Assembly: GCF_021026295.1 (NCBI RefSeq) | Contig: NZ_JAJNDA010000001.1 | Coordinates: forward strand, 124,001 to 188,000 | DNA: 64,000 nucleotides | Direction of reading: 5' to 3' | Origin: Actinomycetospora soli | GTDB taxonomy: Bacteria; Actinomycetota; Actinomycetes; Mycobacteriales; Pseudonocardiaceae | Part shown: piece by piece, positions 55,064 through 62,612 of the stretch | How the letters are laid out: each line of letters opens with the position of its first letter | How positions within the stretch are numbered: position 1 is the first letter of the stretch | The notes under the pieces: generated by a model | Databases searched by the model: none | What the model saw: only the letters and a program-made list of their open reading frames with translations | Told to the model about the DNA's origin: nothing | Translations under genes and position numbers: made by a program

Positions 55064-55636
55064 TCAGCGACCGGTCCGACCGCGGGTCGCGGCGGCGAGC
55101 TTCGCGGCGTGGACCCGGGTGAGCTCGGCCGCCCGGGCCTGCGCCTCGGCCATCCGCGCGGCCATCGGCGCCCGCCAGCAGTGGCAGACCGCGAGGGCGA
55201 GGGCGTCGGCGGCGTCGGCGGGGCGCGGCGGGGTGTCGAGGGCGAGGACGCGGGTCACCATCGCGGTCACCTGTGCCTTGTCGGCCCGGCCGGAGCCGGT
55301 GACCGCGGCCTTGACCTCCGAGGGCGTGTGGAAGGCGACCGGCAGCCCGGCCCGGCCCGCGACGAGGGCCACCACCCCGCCAGCCTGCGCGGTGCCGATC
55401 ACCGAGCGCACGTTGTGCTGGCTGAACACCCGCTCCACGGCCACGACGTCGGGCCGGTGCCGGTCGATCCAGCCCTCCACCGCGTCGGCGATGGCGCCCA
55501 GCCGGGCGGCCACCTCGTCGTCGGGCGGGGTGCGGACGACGTCGACGGCGATCGCGCGGACCTCGCGTCCGCGCACGCCCTCGACCACTCCGAGGCCGCA
55601 CCGCGTGAGGCCGGGGTCGACGCCCAGAACCCGCAT
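55064..55636 (-). CDS. ruvC: Holliday junction resolvase RuvC
   Basis: 190 aa. RNase-H-fold nuclease; catalytic acids in [12 protein letters not shown] (first Asp), [11 protein letters not shown] (Glu) and [13 protein letters not shown] (last Asps). ATG 55636 (MRVLGVDPG) matches the usual start, with GGGGGA just upstream; GTG 55657 would add seven residues. 114 bp separate it from ruvA. Cleaves the junctions migrated by RuvAB. Confidence 0.96.
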   Translation of the reverse strand: MRVLGVDPGLTRCGLGVVEGVRGREVRAIAVDVVRTPPDDEVAARLGAIADAVEGWIDRHRPDVVAVERVFSQHNVRSVIGTAQAGGVVALVAGRAGLPVAFHTPSEVKAAVTGSGRADKAQVTAMVTRVLALDTPPRPADAADALALAVCHCWRAPMAARMAEAQARAAELTRVHAAKLAAATRGRTGR

Positions 55637-55746
55637 CCGTCCCCCGTCGCTCGGCACCGCTGTCCCCCGCGCACGCTACCCACCGGCACCCGGCGATCCG
55701 GTCGGTGACGCGCCCGGTGCCGTCCGGACGTGGTGAGGTGATCGCC

Positions 55747-56211
55747 ATGAGCAGCTCCGAGGAGGCCCGCCCGCCGTTCCCGCCGTTCGACGCCGACGGT
55801 GCCGCGGCGAAGGTGCGCGCCGCCGAGAACGCCTGGAACACGCGCGACGCGGAGAAGGTGTCGCTCGCGTACACCGTCGACACCGTGTGGCGGAACCGCA
55901 GCGAGTGGGTGCGCGGGCGGGAGGAGGTCGTGGCGTTCCTGACGCGCAAGTGGGAGCGCGAGCTGGACTACGCCCTGCGGAAGTCGCTGTGGGCGTACAG
56001 CGGGAACCGAATCGCAGTCCGCTTCCAGTACGAGTGCCGGGACGCGGACGGGCAGTGGTGGCGCTGCTACGGCAACGAGAACTGGGAGTTCGCCGAGAAC
56101 GGCCTCATGCGCCGACGCGAGGCGAGCATCGACGATCTGCGCATCGACGAGTCCGACCGCCGCATCCACGGCCCGCGCGCGGAGGGCGACGAGTCCGACA
56201 TCCCGGTGTGA
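55747..56211 (+). CDS. DUF1348 (NTF2-fold) protein
   Basis: 154 aa. Strong DUF1348 signature: [75 protein letters not shown] and [20 protein letters not shown]. Small soluble NTF2-like protein of unknown reaction. ATG 55747 has GAGGTG upstream. Convergent with the AlkB-like gene, 9 bp between stops. Confidence 0.93.
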   Translation: MSSSEEARPPFPPFDADGAAAKVRAAENAWNTRDAEKVSLAYTVDTVWRNRSEWVRGREEVVAFLTRKWERELDYALRKSLWAYSGNRIAVRFQYECRDADGQWWRCYGNENWEFAENGLMRRREASIDDLRIDESDRRIHGPRAEGDESDIPV

Positions 56212-56220
56212 GGACGGCGC

Positions 56221-56892
56221 TCACCGCAGCGCCCACGCCGGCACCTCGCGGGCACGCTCGGTGCGCGCCGCCACCGGGCCCGGGTCGGAGTGCCGGAAGG
56301 TCACGCTGATCCGGGGCCCGGCGCCGGGCTCCTTCGGCACGGTGTGCTGCCACTCGTGCTGGCAGCGCCCACCCATCACCAGCAGGTCCCCGCCGCAGAC
56401 CGTGAGCCAGCGGGTGCGCCCGCCGGCCACCAGGGGTCGGAGCCCGAACCGACGCGGCGCCCCCAGCGACACGATCGCCACGACCGGCGCCGGGTGGGTG
56501 AACCGCACCCGGTCCCCGTGCCAGGCCACCGAGTCCGTCCCGTCGCGGTAGAAGTTGGCGGACACCCGGTCGAACGCCTCGCCGTAGCGGTCGGCGAGCA
56601 GCGGGGCGAGCTCGGCCGACGGTTCCGGGGCGTCGGCGAGCGCCCAGCCGGCCGTGAGCCGCGGCTCCACGATCTCCTGCTCGAACATCCGGCGGCGCCG
56701 CTGCCGCCAGGGCACCTCCCGGACCAGTCGGTCGAACCACTCCTCGGCGCCCGGCAACCAGCCCGGGACGACGTCCACCCAGGACCGCGCGTCGAGCCGC
56801 GTCCGGTGCGCGCCGGACCACGACACGTCCGCGGACGGTCCCGACGCGAGACCGGGGACGTCGAACAGGGAGGGGGTGAACACCGCCGTCAT
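56221..56892 (-). CDS. AlkB-like Fe(II)/2-oxoglutarate dioxygenase
   Basis: 223 aa. The AlkB fold is shown by NFYRDGTDSVAWHGD (iron ligands His125 and Asp127), the distal ligand His183 in WQHTVPK and the 2OG-binding Arg in GPRISVTFR; RLTAGWALAD and LLVMGGRCQHEW are family-typical. Removes alkyl groups from N1-A/N3-C or similar bases by oxidation. ATG 56892 has no ribosome binding site; a TCGACT -10 8 nt upstream would make it nearly leaderless. That -10 overlaps a perfect LexA box (56902-56917), so it is probably DNA-damage inducible. Confidence 0.9.
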   Translation of the reverse strand: MTAVFTPSLFDVPGLASGPSADVSWSGAHRTRLDARSWVDVVPGWLPGAEEWFDRLVREVPWRQRRRRMFEQEIVEPRLTAGWALADAPEPSAELAPLLADRYGEAFDRVSANFYRDGTDSVAWHGDRVRFTHPAPVVAIVSLGAPRRFGLRPLVAGGRTRWLTVCGGDLLVMGGRCQHEWQHTVPKEPGAGPRISVTFRHSDPGPVAARTERAREVPAWALR

Positions 56893-56901
56893 GCGCTAGA
56901 G

Positions 56902-56917
56902 TCGAACACATGTTCGA
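56902..56917. promoter_or_regulatory. LexA (SOS) box
   Basis: TCGAAC-ACAT-GTTCGA, a perfect 16-bp palindrome that matches the mycobacterial/actinobacterial LexA consensus TCGAAC-N4-GTTCGA. It covers the -10 region of the AlkB-like gene (minus) and the predicted start site of a plus-strand promoter (TAGAGT, 56897-56902) that leads to acyP and the AlkZ-like gene. Confidence 0.9.
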
Positions 56918-56967
56918 CCAGGGGGCAAGTCGCGTCACGCCGCGACGCGCAGGGTACGGAGCACGCC

Positions 56968-57234
56968 ATGAGCGCGCGTCACCTCGTCGTCCACGGCACC
57001 GTGCAGGGTGTCTTCTTCCGCGCGAGCGCCGAGCAGGAGGCCGGGCGGCTCGGCGTGGCCGGATGGGTCCGCAACCGCTCCGACGGCACGGTGGAGATGG
57101 TGGTGGAGGGCGACGACGAGGCGGTCGAGGCCCTGGTCCGCTGGGCGCACGAGGGGCCCGCGCGGGCGGACGTCACGGGCGTGGACGTCTCCGAACACGA
57201 GCCCGAGGGCCTCTCCGGGTTCACCCAGCGGTGA
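56968..57234 (+). CDS. acyP: Acylphosphatase
   Basis: 88 aa, full family length. VHGTVQGVFFRASAEQEAGR holds the phosphate loop and catalytic Arg; GWVRNRSDGTVEMVVEG holds the catalytic Asn. Hydrolyses carboxyl-phosphate bonds. ATG 56968 follows GGAG. It is about 58 nt downstream of the predicted LexA-controlled start site and 10 bp upstream of the AlkZ-like gene. Confidence 0.96.
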   Translation: MSARHLVVHGTVQGVFFRASAEQEAGRLGVAGWVRNRSDGTVEMVVEGDDEAVEALVRWAHEGPARADVTGVDVSEHEPEGLSGFTQR

Positions 57235-57244
57235 GGACCGCGCC

Positions 57245-58351
57245 GTGAGCACGGAGGTCCGCACCGAGCGCGTCCTCGCCCGGCGCGTGCGGCGCCACTT
57301 CCTCGCCGGGGCTCCCGCGCGGGACGCGGTCGCGGTCGCCGGCCGCCTGCTCGGGGTCCAGGCGCAGGTCACCGCAGCTGCCGACCAGGCGGTCGCGGTC
57401 CGCGGGCCGGCGGTGACGGCGGTGCGCGACGGGCTCGCCGACGGCTCCCTGGTCCGGACCTGGAGCGTGCGCGGCACCCTCCACGTCCTCGACACCGCCC
57501 GGGCACCCGACCTGCTCGCCCTGCTCGCCGCCGCCCGCACCTGGGAGAAGGGGTCGTGGCAGCGGGAGTTCGCCGCCGCCGACGAGGTCGCCCGGCTCGC
57601 GGAGCTGGCCGGCGGCCTCCTCGCCGACGGACCGCTCACCCGCGAGGAACTGGTCGCGGGATTCGCCCCGCACGTGTCCGACGGGCTCGCCGACCGCCTG
57701 GGCTCGGGTTGGGGCACGGTGCTCAAGCCCCTCGCATGGCAGGGACTGCTCGTGAACGGGCCGCCCCGGGGCCGACGCCCCACCTTCACCGCGCCGCCCT
57801 GGACGACGCTGCCCGACCCCGACGCGGCGGCGGCCCGCGTGATCCCGGCCTACCTCGACGTGTACGGCCCCGCGAGCCCGACCGCGTTCGACGACTGGCT
57901 GCTGCGCGGCGGCACCCGCCGGCCCACGCTGCGGCGGTGGTTCGCGGACCTGGTCGACGCCGGGACGATCACCCCGGTGGACACGGGCGACGGCGAACCC
58001 CGCTACGCCCGCACCGTCGACCTCGACGAGCTCGTCGCCGACGAACCGGCGCCGCCCGACCACCTGCGCTTCCTGCCCGCCTTCGACACGTGGGTGCTCG
58101 GACCGGGGACGCGCGCCGCCGACGTGCTCGCCCCCGAGCACCGCGGGCGCGTGAGCCGTGCCGCGGGCTGGATCGCGCCCGTCGTCGTGCGCTCGGGACG
58201 GGTGGTCGGCACCTGGTCCGGCCGGGACGTGCACGACGCCGAGCTGTTCGACGGCGGCGCGCTGCCCCCGGACCTCGTCGCCCAGGAGCACGAACGCTGG
58301 CGGAGGATCCTCACGGAGACCTCCCCGGTCGGAGAGGGCGGTTCCCCGTGA
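57245..58351 (+). CDS. AlkZ-like (HTH_42) DNA glycosylase, winged-helix protein
   Basis: 368 aa. The HTH_42 superfamily fold of three tandem winged helices is supported by the length and segments VRGTLHVLDTARAP, TREELVAGFAPH and YGPASPTAFDDWLLRGG. The catalytic QxQ motif of AlkZ-type crosslink-repair glycosylases is present as Gln39-Ala40-Gln41 in LLGVQAQV (QxD in YcaQ/AlkX types). So a glycosylase removing alkylated or crosslinked bases is likely. GTG 57245 lies 10 nt after acyP, with GTGAGGA upstream. The linked LexA box and AlkB-like gene fit a repair role. Confidence 0.85.
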   Translation: MSTEVRTERVLARRVRRHFLAGAPARDAVAVAGRLLGVQAQVTAAADQAVAVRGPAVTAVRDGLADGSLVRTWSVRGTLHVLDTARAPDLLALLAAARTWEKGSWQREFAAADEVARLAELAGGLLADGPLTREELVAGFAPHVSDGLADRLGSGWGTVLKPLAWQGLLVNGPPRGRRPTFTAPPWTTLPDPDAAAARVIPAYLDVYGPASPTAFDDWLLRGGTRRPTLRRWFADLVDAGTITPVDTGDGEPRYARTVDLDELVADEPAPPDHLRFLPAFDTWVLGPGTRAADVLAPEHRGRVSRAAGWIAPVVVRSGRVVGTWSGRDVHDAELFDGGALPPDLVAQEHERWRRILTETSPVGEGGSP

Positions 58352-58421
58352 TCGCGTTCGGGTAGCCCGGCGGCCGAGCGGGTCGATCCCGATCCGACGC
58401 CCATCACCGGAAGGGGACGCC

Positions 58422-58595
58422 ATGAGCGGCGCCGACAAGGCCGAGAACAAGGGCGAGGAGCTCAAGGGCAAGGTCAAGGAGAGCGCCGGCAGCGCGGTCG
58501 GCAACGAGTCCCTCGAGGCCGAGGGCAAGGCCGACCAGAGCAAGAGCAGCATCAAGCAGGCCGGCGAGAAGATCAAGGACGCCTTCAAGTCCTGA
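58422..58595 (+). CDS. CsbD-family stress protein
   Basis: 57 aa, Lys/Glu/Ala/Gly-rich, intrinsically disordered: ENKGEELKGKVKESAGSAVG, then EAEGKADQSKSSIKQAGEKI. This is the CsbD pattern of general-stress proteins, in Bacillus a SigB regulon member. ATG 58422 has AAGGGGA upstream. A strong hairpin follows the gene. Being small and sigma-factor-linked, it is a plausible target of the giant partner-switch protein in this window (inference). Confidence 0.9.
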   Translation: MSGADKAENKGEELKGKVKESAGSAVGNESLEAEGKADQSKSSIKQAGEKIKDAFKS

Positions 58596-58608
58596 TCGGC
58601 ACCACCTC

Positions 58609-58641
58609 GACGGCGCCCGCGGCCCCGGCCCGGGCGCCGTC
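58609..58641 (+). terminator. Terminator hairpin after csbD-like gene
   Basis: GACGGCGCCCG (58609-58619) and CGGGCGCCGTC (58631-58641) form a perfect 11-bp stem with an 11-nt loop, starting 14 nt after the stop codon. No U-tract, as usual for this G+C level. Confidence 0.85.
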
Positions 58642-58664
58642 GTCGTGTCCGGGGCCCGCTCCCG

Positions 58665-58727
58665 GCGTCGACCGCGTCGACCGCGTCGACCGCGCCGACC
58701 GCGCCGACCGCGCCGACCGCGCCGACC
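58665..58727. repeat. 9-bp tandem repeat, 7 units
   Basis: Three GCGTCGACC units followed by four GCGCCGACC units, in the 290-bp gap between the CsbD-like gene and the FAD oxidoreductase. No gene was recognised in that gap apart from this repeat, the hairpin and the promoter at 58874. Confidence 0.9.
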
Positions 58728-58885
58728 GGGAACTCCACGCCACCCTTTCCCGACACCGACGGCACGCGGCCAGGTCGTTCGCAAGACGACTCCCGGTGGA
58801 CCAGGCTCCGATCCTCGTAGGTCCGTTCGGGTGACCACGGAGGGCTCCGGTCCGCCCCGACGCGCGCCGCCGCTACGGTCCGTCC

Positions 58886-59866
58886 GTGCCGACCGCCCCG
58901 ACGCCCCGCGCCGAGGTCGTCGTCGTGGGAGCCGGCGTCGTCGGCCTGACCACCGCCGCCGTGCTCGCCGGCACCGGGCTCGACGTCGAGGTGTGGAGTG
59001 CCGACGACCCGCTGGACACCGCGTCGGCCCGGGCCGCAGGGGTGTGGACGCCGATGTCCCAGGCACCCCTGGCGTCGTCGCTCGCGTGGGCGGAACGGTC
59101 GTTGCAGGAGTTCTGCGGGTTGAGCCGCGTCCCGGGCTCGGGCGTCGCCCTCGTCGAGGGCCTCACGCTGACGCCCCACGACACCGGCGGCCACCTGCCG
59201 CCGCTCACCCGGCTGTCCCCCGACCTGCGCGACGCGCGTCCCGACGAGCTGCCCGCGGGGTTCCCCGCCGGACTGCGCTACCGCCTCCCGCGCATCGACA
59301 TGCCGCGCTACGTCCCCTGGCTGGTGGACCGGCTCACCGCGTCCGGCGGCCGGATCCGCCGACACAGGGTGGAGAGCCTCGCGGAACCGCTGGCGAGCGC
59401 ACCCGTCGTCGTGAACGCCTCCGGCCTGGGCGCCCGGGACCTCGGGCCCGACCCGGCGGTGCGGCCCGTGTTCTCGCAGTACGTGGTGACCGACAACCCG
59501 GGACTGACCCGGGTCGTGGTCGACACCACCGACCAGCGCCGCTGGGTCTCGATCATCCCCCACCCCGACCGGGTCCACCTCGGGGGCGTGCGCGTCAGCG
59601 GGCGCGACGACGACCGCCCGGACCGGGAACTGGCCTCGGACGTCCTGCGGCGCTGCCGCGAGGTGGAACCGGCCCTCGTCGACGCCCGCGTCCAGCGCGT
59701 GGACACGGGGCTGCTGCCGAGCCGCCCGACGATGCGGGTCGAGACCGAGCAGCGGGACGAGGGCCTCGTGGTGCACGCCTACGGGCACGCGAGCGGCGGG
59801 GTGACCGTCAGCTGGGGCGTGGCCCACGCGGTCGCGGAGCTGGTCGCGTCCGGTCGGGACAGCTAG
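58886..59866 (+). CDS. FAD-dependent D-amino-acid-oxidase-like oxidoreductase
   Basis: 326 aa. N-terminal dinucleotide fold EVVVVGAGVVGLTTAAVLAG, then the FAD contact AGVWTPM; GLRYRLPRIDMPRYVPWL is DAAO-typical, with VVNASGLGARDL and the C-terminal HAYGHASGGVTVSWGVAHAV. Oxidises a D-amino acid or related amine to the imine. GTG 58886 is leaderless (TACGGT, 58874-58879, 6 nt). The last 4 bp overlap the convergent gene. Confidence 0.9.
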   Translation: MPTAPTPRAEVVVVGAGVVGLTTAAVLAGTGLDVEVWSADDPLDTASARAAGVWTPMSQAPLASSLAWAERSLQEFCGLSRVPGSGVALVEGLTLTPHDTGGHLPPLTRLSPDLRDARPDELPAGFPAGLRYRLPRIDMPRYVPWLVDRLTASGGRIRRHRVESLAEPLASAPVVVNASGLGARDLGPDPAVRPVFSQYVVTDNPGLTRVVVDTTDQRRWVSIIPHPDRVHLGGVRVSGRDDDRPDRELASDVLRRCREVEPALVDARVQRVDTGLLPSRPTMRVETEQRDEGLVVHAYGHASGGVTVSWGVAHAVAELVASGRDS

Positions 59867-60630
59867 AAGGGCCGGCGCCCGAGCCCGACGGCCCGCGGCG
59901 GCGGGACCACCTCACCCCGGGCACGCTGCCCGGCCCGGCGCAGCACCTCCACCAGCCGGTCGCCGTTGCGGCGGCCGGTGATCGGGTCGAGGCGGTCGTG
60001 CACCAGCGGGTTCGGGTGGGGTGCGCGGGACACGGTCGCGCGCGTGAGCTGCCACGGCAGGCCCGACCGTCGCGCCAGGACATCCCACGCCTTCGCCGCC
60101 GGCGCACCGAGCAGGACCACCTCGGCGGGTGGGGTCCCGAGCAGGTCGAGGAACTCCCCGAGGCGCGGCTTCGCCCGCACCACCTCGTCGGTGAGCCGCC
60201 GGGGCGGGTGGTGGTTCGGGTTCGCGATCCACCACGGCACGAGGTGCCAGTGCAGGGTCACCTCGTGCTCGAGGCCCGCGCGGTCCGCGGCCCGGTAGAG
60301 GTTGGCCGAGACCGCGTCGTTGGCGTACCGGCTGACGAACCCGCTGCCGTCCTCGGCGTCGGCGGCCGGTTCGTGCAGGAGCAGCAGGACCCGCGCGCCG
60401 TCGGCGGCCGCGGTGGGGTCGACGTAGGGGATGTTCTCCAGCGTCGTGTCGCGGAGCCGGTCGACCCAGCGGTTGAGCCGTCCCGGGCCGCCGTCGTGCC
60501 GGCGCGCCCACCAGTAGGCGTGGCGCTCCGGGTCGAGCTCACGGCTGAACAGCTCGCCCCGCCGGTGCGCGAGCCGGTTCCACAGCACGCGCTCCGGCCG
60601 GGCCACCGGCCGTCGCTCGTCCTGCGCCAC
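59863..60630 (-). CDS. Uracil-DNA glycosylase superfamily protein
   Basis: 255 aa. UDG-fold features: the substrate loop after the strand in VLLLLHEPAADAEDG, an Asn/Ala segment DAVSANLYRAADRAGL, the HWHLVPWWI strand, LGEFLDLLGTPPAEVVLLGAPAAKAWD and a late His in SRAPHPNPLVHD, equivalent to the HPS/HPL motif of UDGs. Excises uracil or a related base. The catalytic water-activating residue is not clear. GTG 60630 is leaderless (TAGGCT on the minus strand, 60638-60643, 7 nt). Confidence 0.75.
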   Translation of the reverse strand: MAQDERRPVARPERVLWNRLAHRRGELFSRELDPERHAYWWARRHDGGPGRLNRWVDRLRDTTLENIPYVDPTAAADGARVLLLLHEPAADAEDGSGFVSRYANDAVSANLYRAADRAGLEHEVTLHWHLVPWWIANPNHHPPRRLTDEVVRAKPRLGEFLDLLGTPPAEVVLLGAPAAKAWDVLARRSGLPWQLTRATVSRAPHPNPLVHDRLDPITGRRNGDRLVEVLRRAGQRARGEVVPPPRAVGLGRRPF

Positions 60631-60637
60631 GCACCCC

Positions 60638-60647
60638 AGCCTAGGGT
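60638..60647. promoter_or_regulatory. Overlapping divergent -10 boxes
   Basis: The minus-strand TAGGCT (60638-60643) and the plus-strand TAGGGT (60642-60647) share two bases (AGCCTAGGGT). They drive the UDG-like gene (leaderless GTG 60630) and the ASCH-domain gene (ATG 60656, 8 nt downstream). The two transcripts can hardly be initiated at once, so they would exclude each other. Confidence 0.65.
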
Positions 60648-60655
60648 ACGCCACA

Positions 60656-61252
60656 ATGCGCGGCGTGCTGTTCGCCCGGCGCTTCGCGGAGCCGATCGCG
60701 CGCGGGGAGGTCGACCTCACCTTCCGGCGGTGGCGTCGCGCGCAGGTCCGGGCCGGGCACCCGTACCGCACGCCGGTCGGCCGGCTGCACGTCGACGACG
60801 TCACCGAGGTCGACCCGGGCTCGGTCACCGACGCCGACGCGGCCCGCGCGGGCTTCCCGACGGCGGGTGCACTGCTCGCCGAGGCCGGGCGCCACGCCGC
60901 CGACGACACGCCGCTCTTCCGCATCCGCTTCCACCTGCTCGACGAGCCGGACCCGCGCGCCGAACTGGCGGGGAACCCGCCGTCGGGGCCGGAGGCCGCA
61001 GCCGTCGCGGCGCGGCTCGACGCGATGGACCGGCGCAGCACCCACGGACCGTGGACGTGGGCGACGCTCCGGGCGATCGCGCGGGAGCCCGGGCGGCGGG
61101 CCCCCGACCTCGCCGCCGGGTTCGGCCGGGAGACCGCGCCGTTCAAGGCCGACGTCCGGAAGCTCACGGCGCTCGGGCTGACCCGGTCGCTGCCCGTCGG
61201 CTACGAGCTCTCGCCGCGCGGCCGGGCCGTGCTCGCCGACCGGGAGCCCTGA
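60656..61252 (+). CDS. ASCH-like domain protein with C-terminal winged helix
   Basis: 198 aa. The N-terminal ASCH (PUA-like) fold is suggested by LFARRFAEPIARGEVDLTFR, then HPYRTPVGRLHVDDVTEVDP; ASCH proteins bind or modify nucleic acid or modified nucleosides. The last 70 residues look like a winged helix (WTWATLRAIAREPGRRAPDLA, VRKLTALGLTRSLPVGYELS). Divergent from the UDG-like gene and overlapping the next gene by 1 bp (TGATG). Confidence 0.65.
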   Translation: MRGVLFARRFAEPIARGEVDLTFRRWRRAQVRAGHPYRTPVGRLHVDDVTEVDPGSVTDADAARAGFPTAGALLAEAGRHAADDTPLFRIRFHLLDEPDPRAELAGNPPSGPEAAAVAARLDAMDRRSTHGPWTWATLRAIAREPGRRAPDLAAGFGRETAPFKADVRKLTALGLTRSLPVGYELSPRGRAVLADREP

Positions 61253-61992
61253 TGGCCGACGACGTGGTGGTCCGGCTGGTCGGGGGGCCCGACCACCCCG
61301 GGGAGCTCGACGCCGCCGGGCTGCGGGGCCTGCTGGGCGCGCTGCAGCTGCTCAGCACCCGCGTGGCCCGCCACCTCGTCGACCAGGCGCGCCCGGGACG
61401 CAGCGCCGGCGTGGTCGAGCGGTCGGCGCGGGTGCGGGTCGTCGGGCTCGCCGCGGAGGGCACGGCCACCGTGCTGCGGTGCGCGGTCGGCGAGGAGGGC
61501 GTCCTGGGCGACGGCCTCGAGCACGAGGTCACCGACGCCGTGTTCGAGCTCGTGCGGGGTCTGTGGAACGAGGTGCCGCCCGGCTGGACGACGCCGCTGC
61601 TCGGCGAGGCGTGCGTGGACCTGCTCGACGCCCTGGCGCGGGTCGGGCGCACCGCGACGTTCGGCGGGGCCCGGTTCCGCGCGGTCAGCTTCGCGCCGGG
61701 CGCCCTGTCCCGGGACGTCTGGCCGCGGGAGGACGCGCCGCGCCGGTACGGGTCGGCCGCGACCGTGCGCGGCCGGCTGGACCGCGTCGACCTGCGGCGA
61801 CGAATGCTGCGGGTGCTCGACGAGACCGGCGCCGACGTGGTGGTCGAGAGCGTGCTCGCCGGCCTCGACGTCGACGGCGACCCGTTCGTCGAGGCGGCCC
61901 GGCTGATCGGCGCGGAGGTGGTGGTGACCGGCCCGGCGAGCCGGGGGCCCGGCGGGCTGCGGCTGCGCGGCGCGACGGTCCGACGGGCCTGA
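61252..61992 (+). CDS. Hypothetical protein coupled to the ASCH gene
   Basis: 246 aa, not recognised. Starts VVVRLVGGPDHPGELDAAGL and has helical segments (GLRGLLGALQLLSTRVARHLVDQ) followed by beta-rich stretches; the C-terminal part (LAGLDVDGDPFVEAARLIGA) is hydrophobic but shows no membrane helix. ATG 61252 overlaps the preceding stop by one base. Function unknown; linkage suggests it acts with the ASCH/winged-helix protein. Confidence 0.65.
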   Translation: MADDVVVRLVGGPDHPGELDAAGLRGLLGALQLLSTRVARHLVDQARPGRSAGVVERSARVRVVGLAAEGTATVLRCAVGEEGVLGDGLEHEVTDAVFELVRGLWNEVPPGWTTPLLGEACVDLLDALARVGRTATFGGARFRAVSFAPGALSRDVWPREDAPRRYGSAATVRGRLDRVDLRRRMLRVLDETGADVVVESVLAGLDVDGDPFVEAARLIGAEVVVTGPASRGPGGLRLRGATVRRA

Positions 61993-62009
61993 ACCCGCCC
62001 GGGAACACC

Positions 62010-62029
62010 CGGGATCCCGCGGGATCCCG
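62010..62029. repeat. Tandem palindromic decamer
   Basis: CGGGATCCCG occurs twice head to tail, each a perfect palindrome, followed by shorter G/C dyads. Lies just after the stop at 61992 and before the gene at 62106, so it may terminate the first transcript. Confidence 0.6.
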
Positions 62030-62105
62030 CCGGAATCGGCCGGAACCGATCGGCGCCCGGCGCACTCCAAGGGGATGACGGCACCCGCCGACCCCAGGAG
62101 GCACC

Positions 62106-62612
62106 GTGAGCACGACCGTCCGCGCCGACCATCCCCTCCGGCCCGTCCTCGGCCCCACCCGCTTCCCGCTGGCGCTGCCCGGCTGGGACGGGGTGGTCGT
62201 CACGGCCCTCGTCCCGCCGGCGGCCCTGCCGCTGCTGCGGCCGCGTCGGCCCGGGGAGACCGTGCGCCTCGCGCTCGCGATCGCCGACCACGAGGTGCGA
62301 CCCGCCCTCGTCGGCGCCGACCGCTGGCAGACCGACGCCCGGGCCCGCCTGGACGCGCGCGGCACGTTCGGTCGTCGCCCGCAGGAGCTGCTCTGCTCCC
62401 CCGGCCACCTCGAGGTGGCCGGCCGCCGGTGGTCGCTCGGCGCGGGTGCCGGCGTCCGGGAGGGCGCCCGGCTCGAGGTCGCCGGCGTGCTCCACGTCGC
62501 CGTCGGGGCGGCACCGGACGTCCGGCCCTGGACGATCCGGGGCTGGCGGCGCGTGGGTCGGGCCGCCGTGGTCGACCTGGTCGACGCCACGCCGACCGGT
62601 GGACCGGCGTGA
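62106..62612 (+). CDS. Hypothetical beta-rich protein (tandem family member 1)
   Basis: 168 aa, not recognised. Soluble, beta-rich, without signal or helices. It has GARLEVAGVLHVAVG near the C-terminus, matching segments in the next two genes. GTG 62106 has CAGGAGG upstream. Overlaps the next gene by 4 bp (GTGA). Confidence 0.65.
   Translation: MSTTVRADHPLRPVLGPTRFPLALPGWDGVVVTALVPPAALPLLRPRRPGETVRLALAIADHEVRPALVGADRWQTDARARLDARGTFGRRPQELLCSPGHLEVAGRRWSLGAGAGVREGARLEVAGVLHVAVGAAPDVRPWTIRGWRRVGRAAVVDLVDATPTGGPA

Noticed and set aside
56910-57248. A leaderless ATG (56910) 7 nt after TAGAGT that opens a 112-residue frame
   Set aside because: The frame is a shadow of acylphosphatase; more likely the box drives the acyP transcript, whose true ATG (56968) has a ribosome binding site.
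58404-59066. A minus-strand frame over the CsbD-like gene with AVGAVG repeats
   Set aside because: Produced by translating the 9-bp tandem repeat; no start signal and no similarity.
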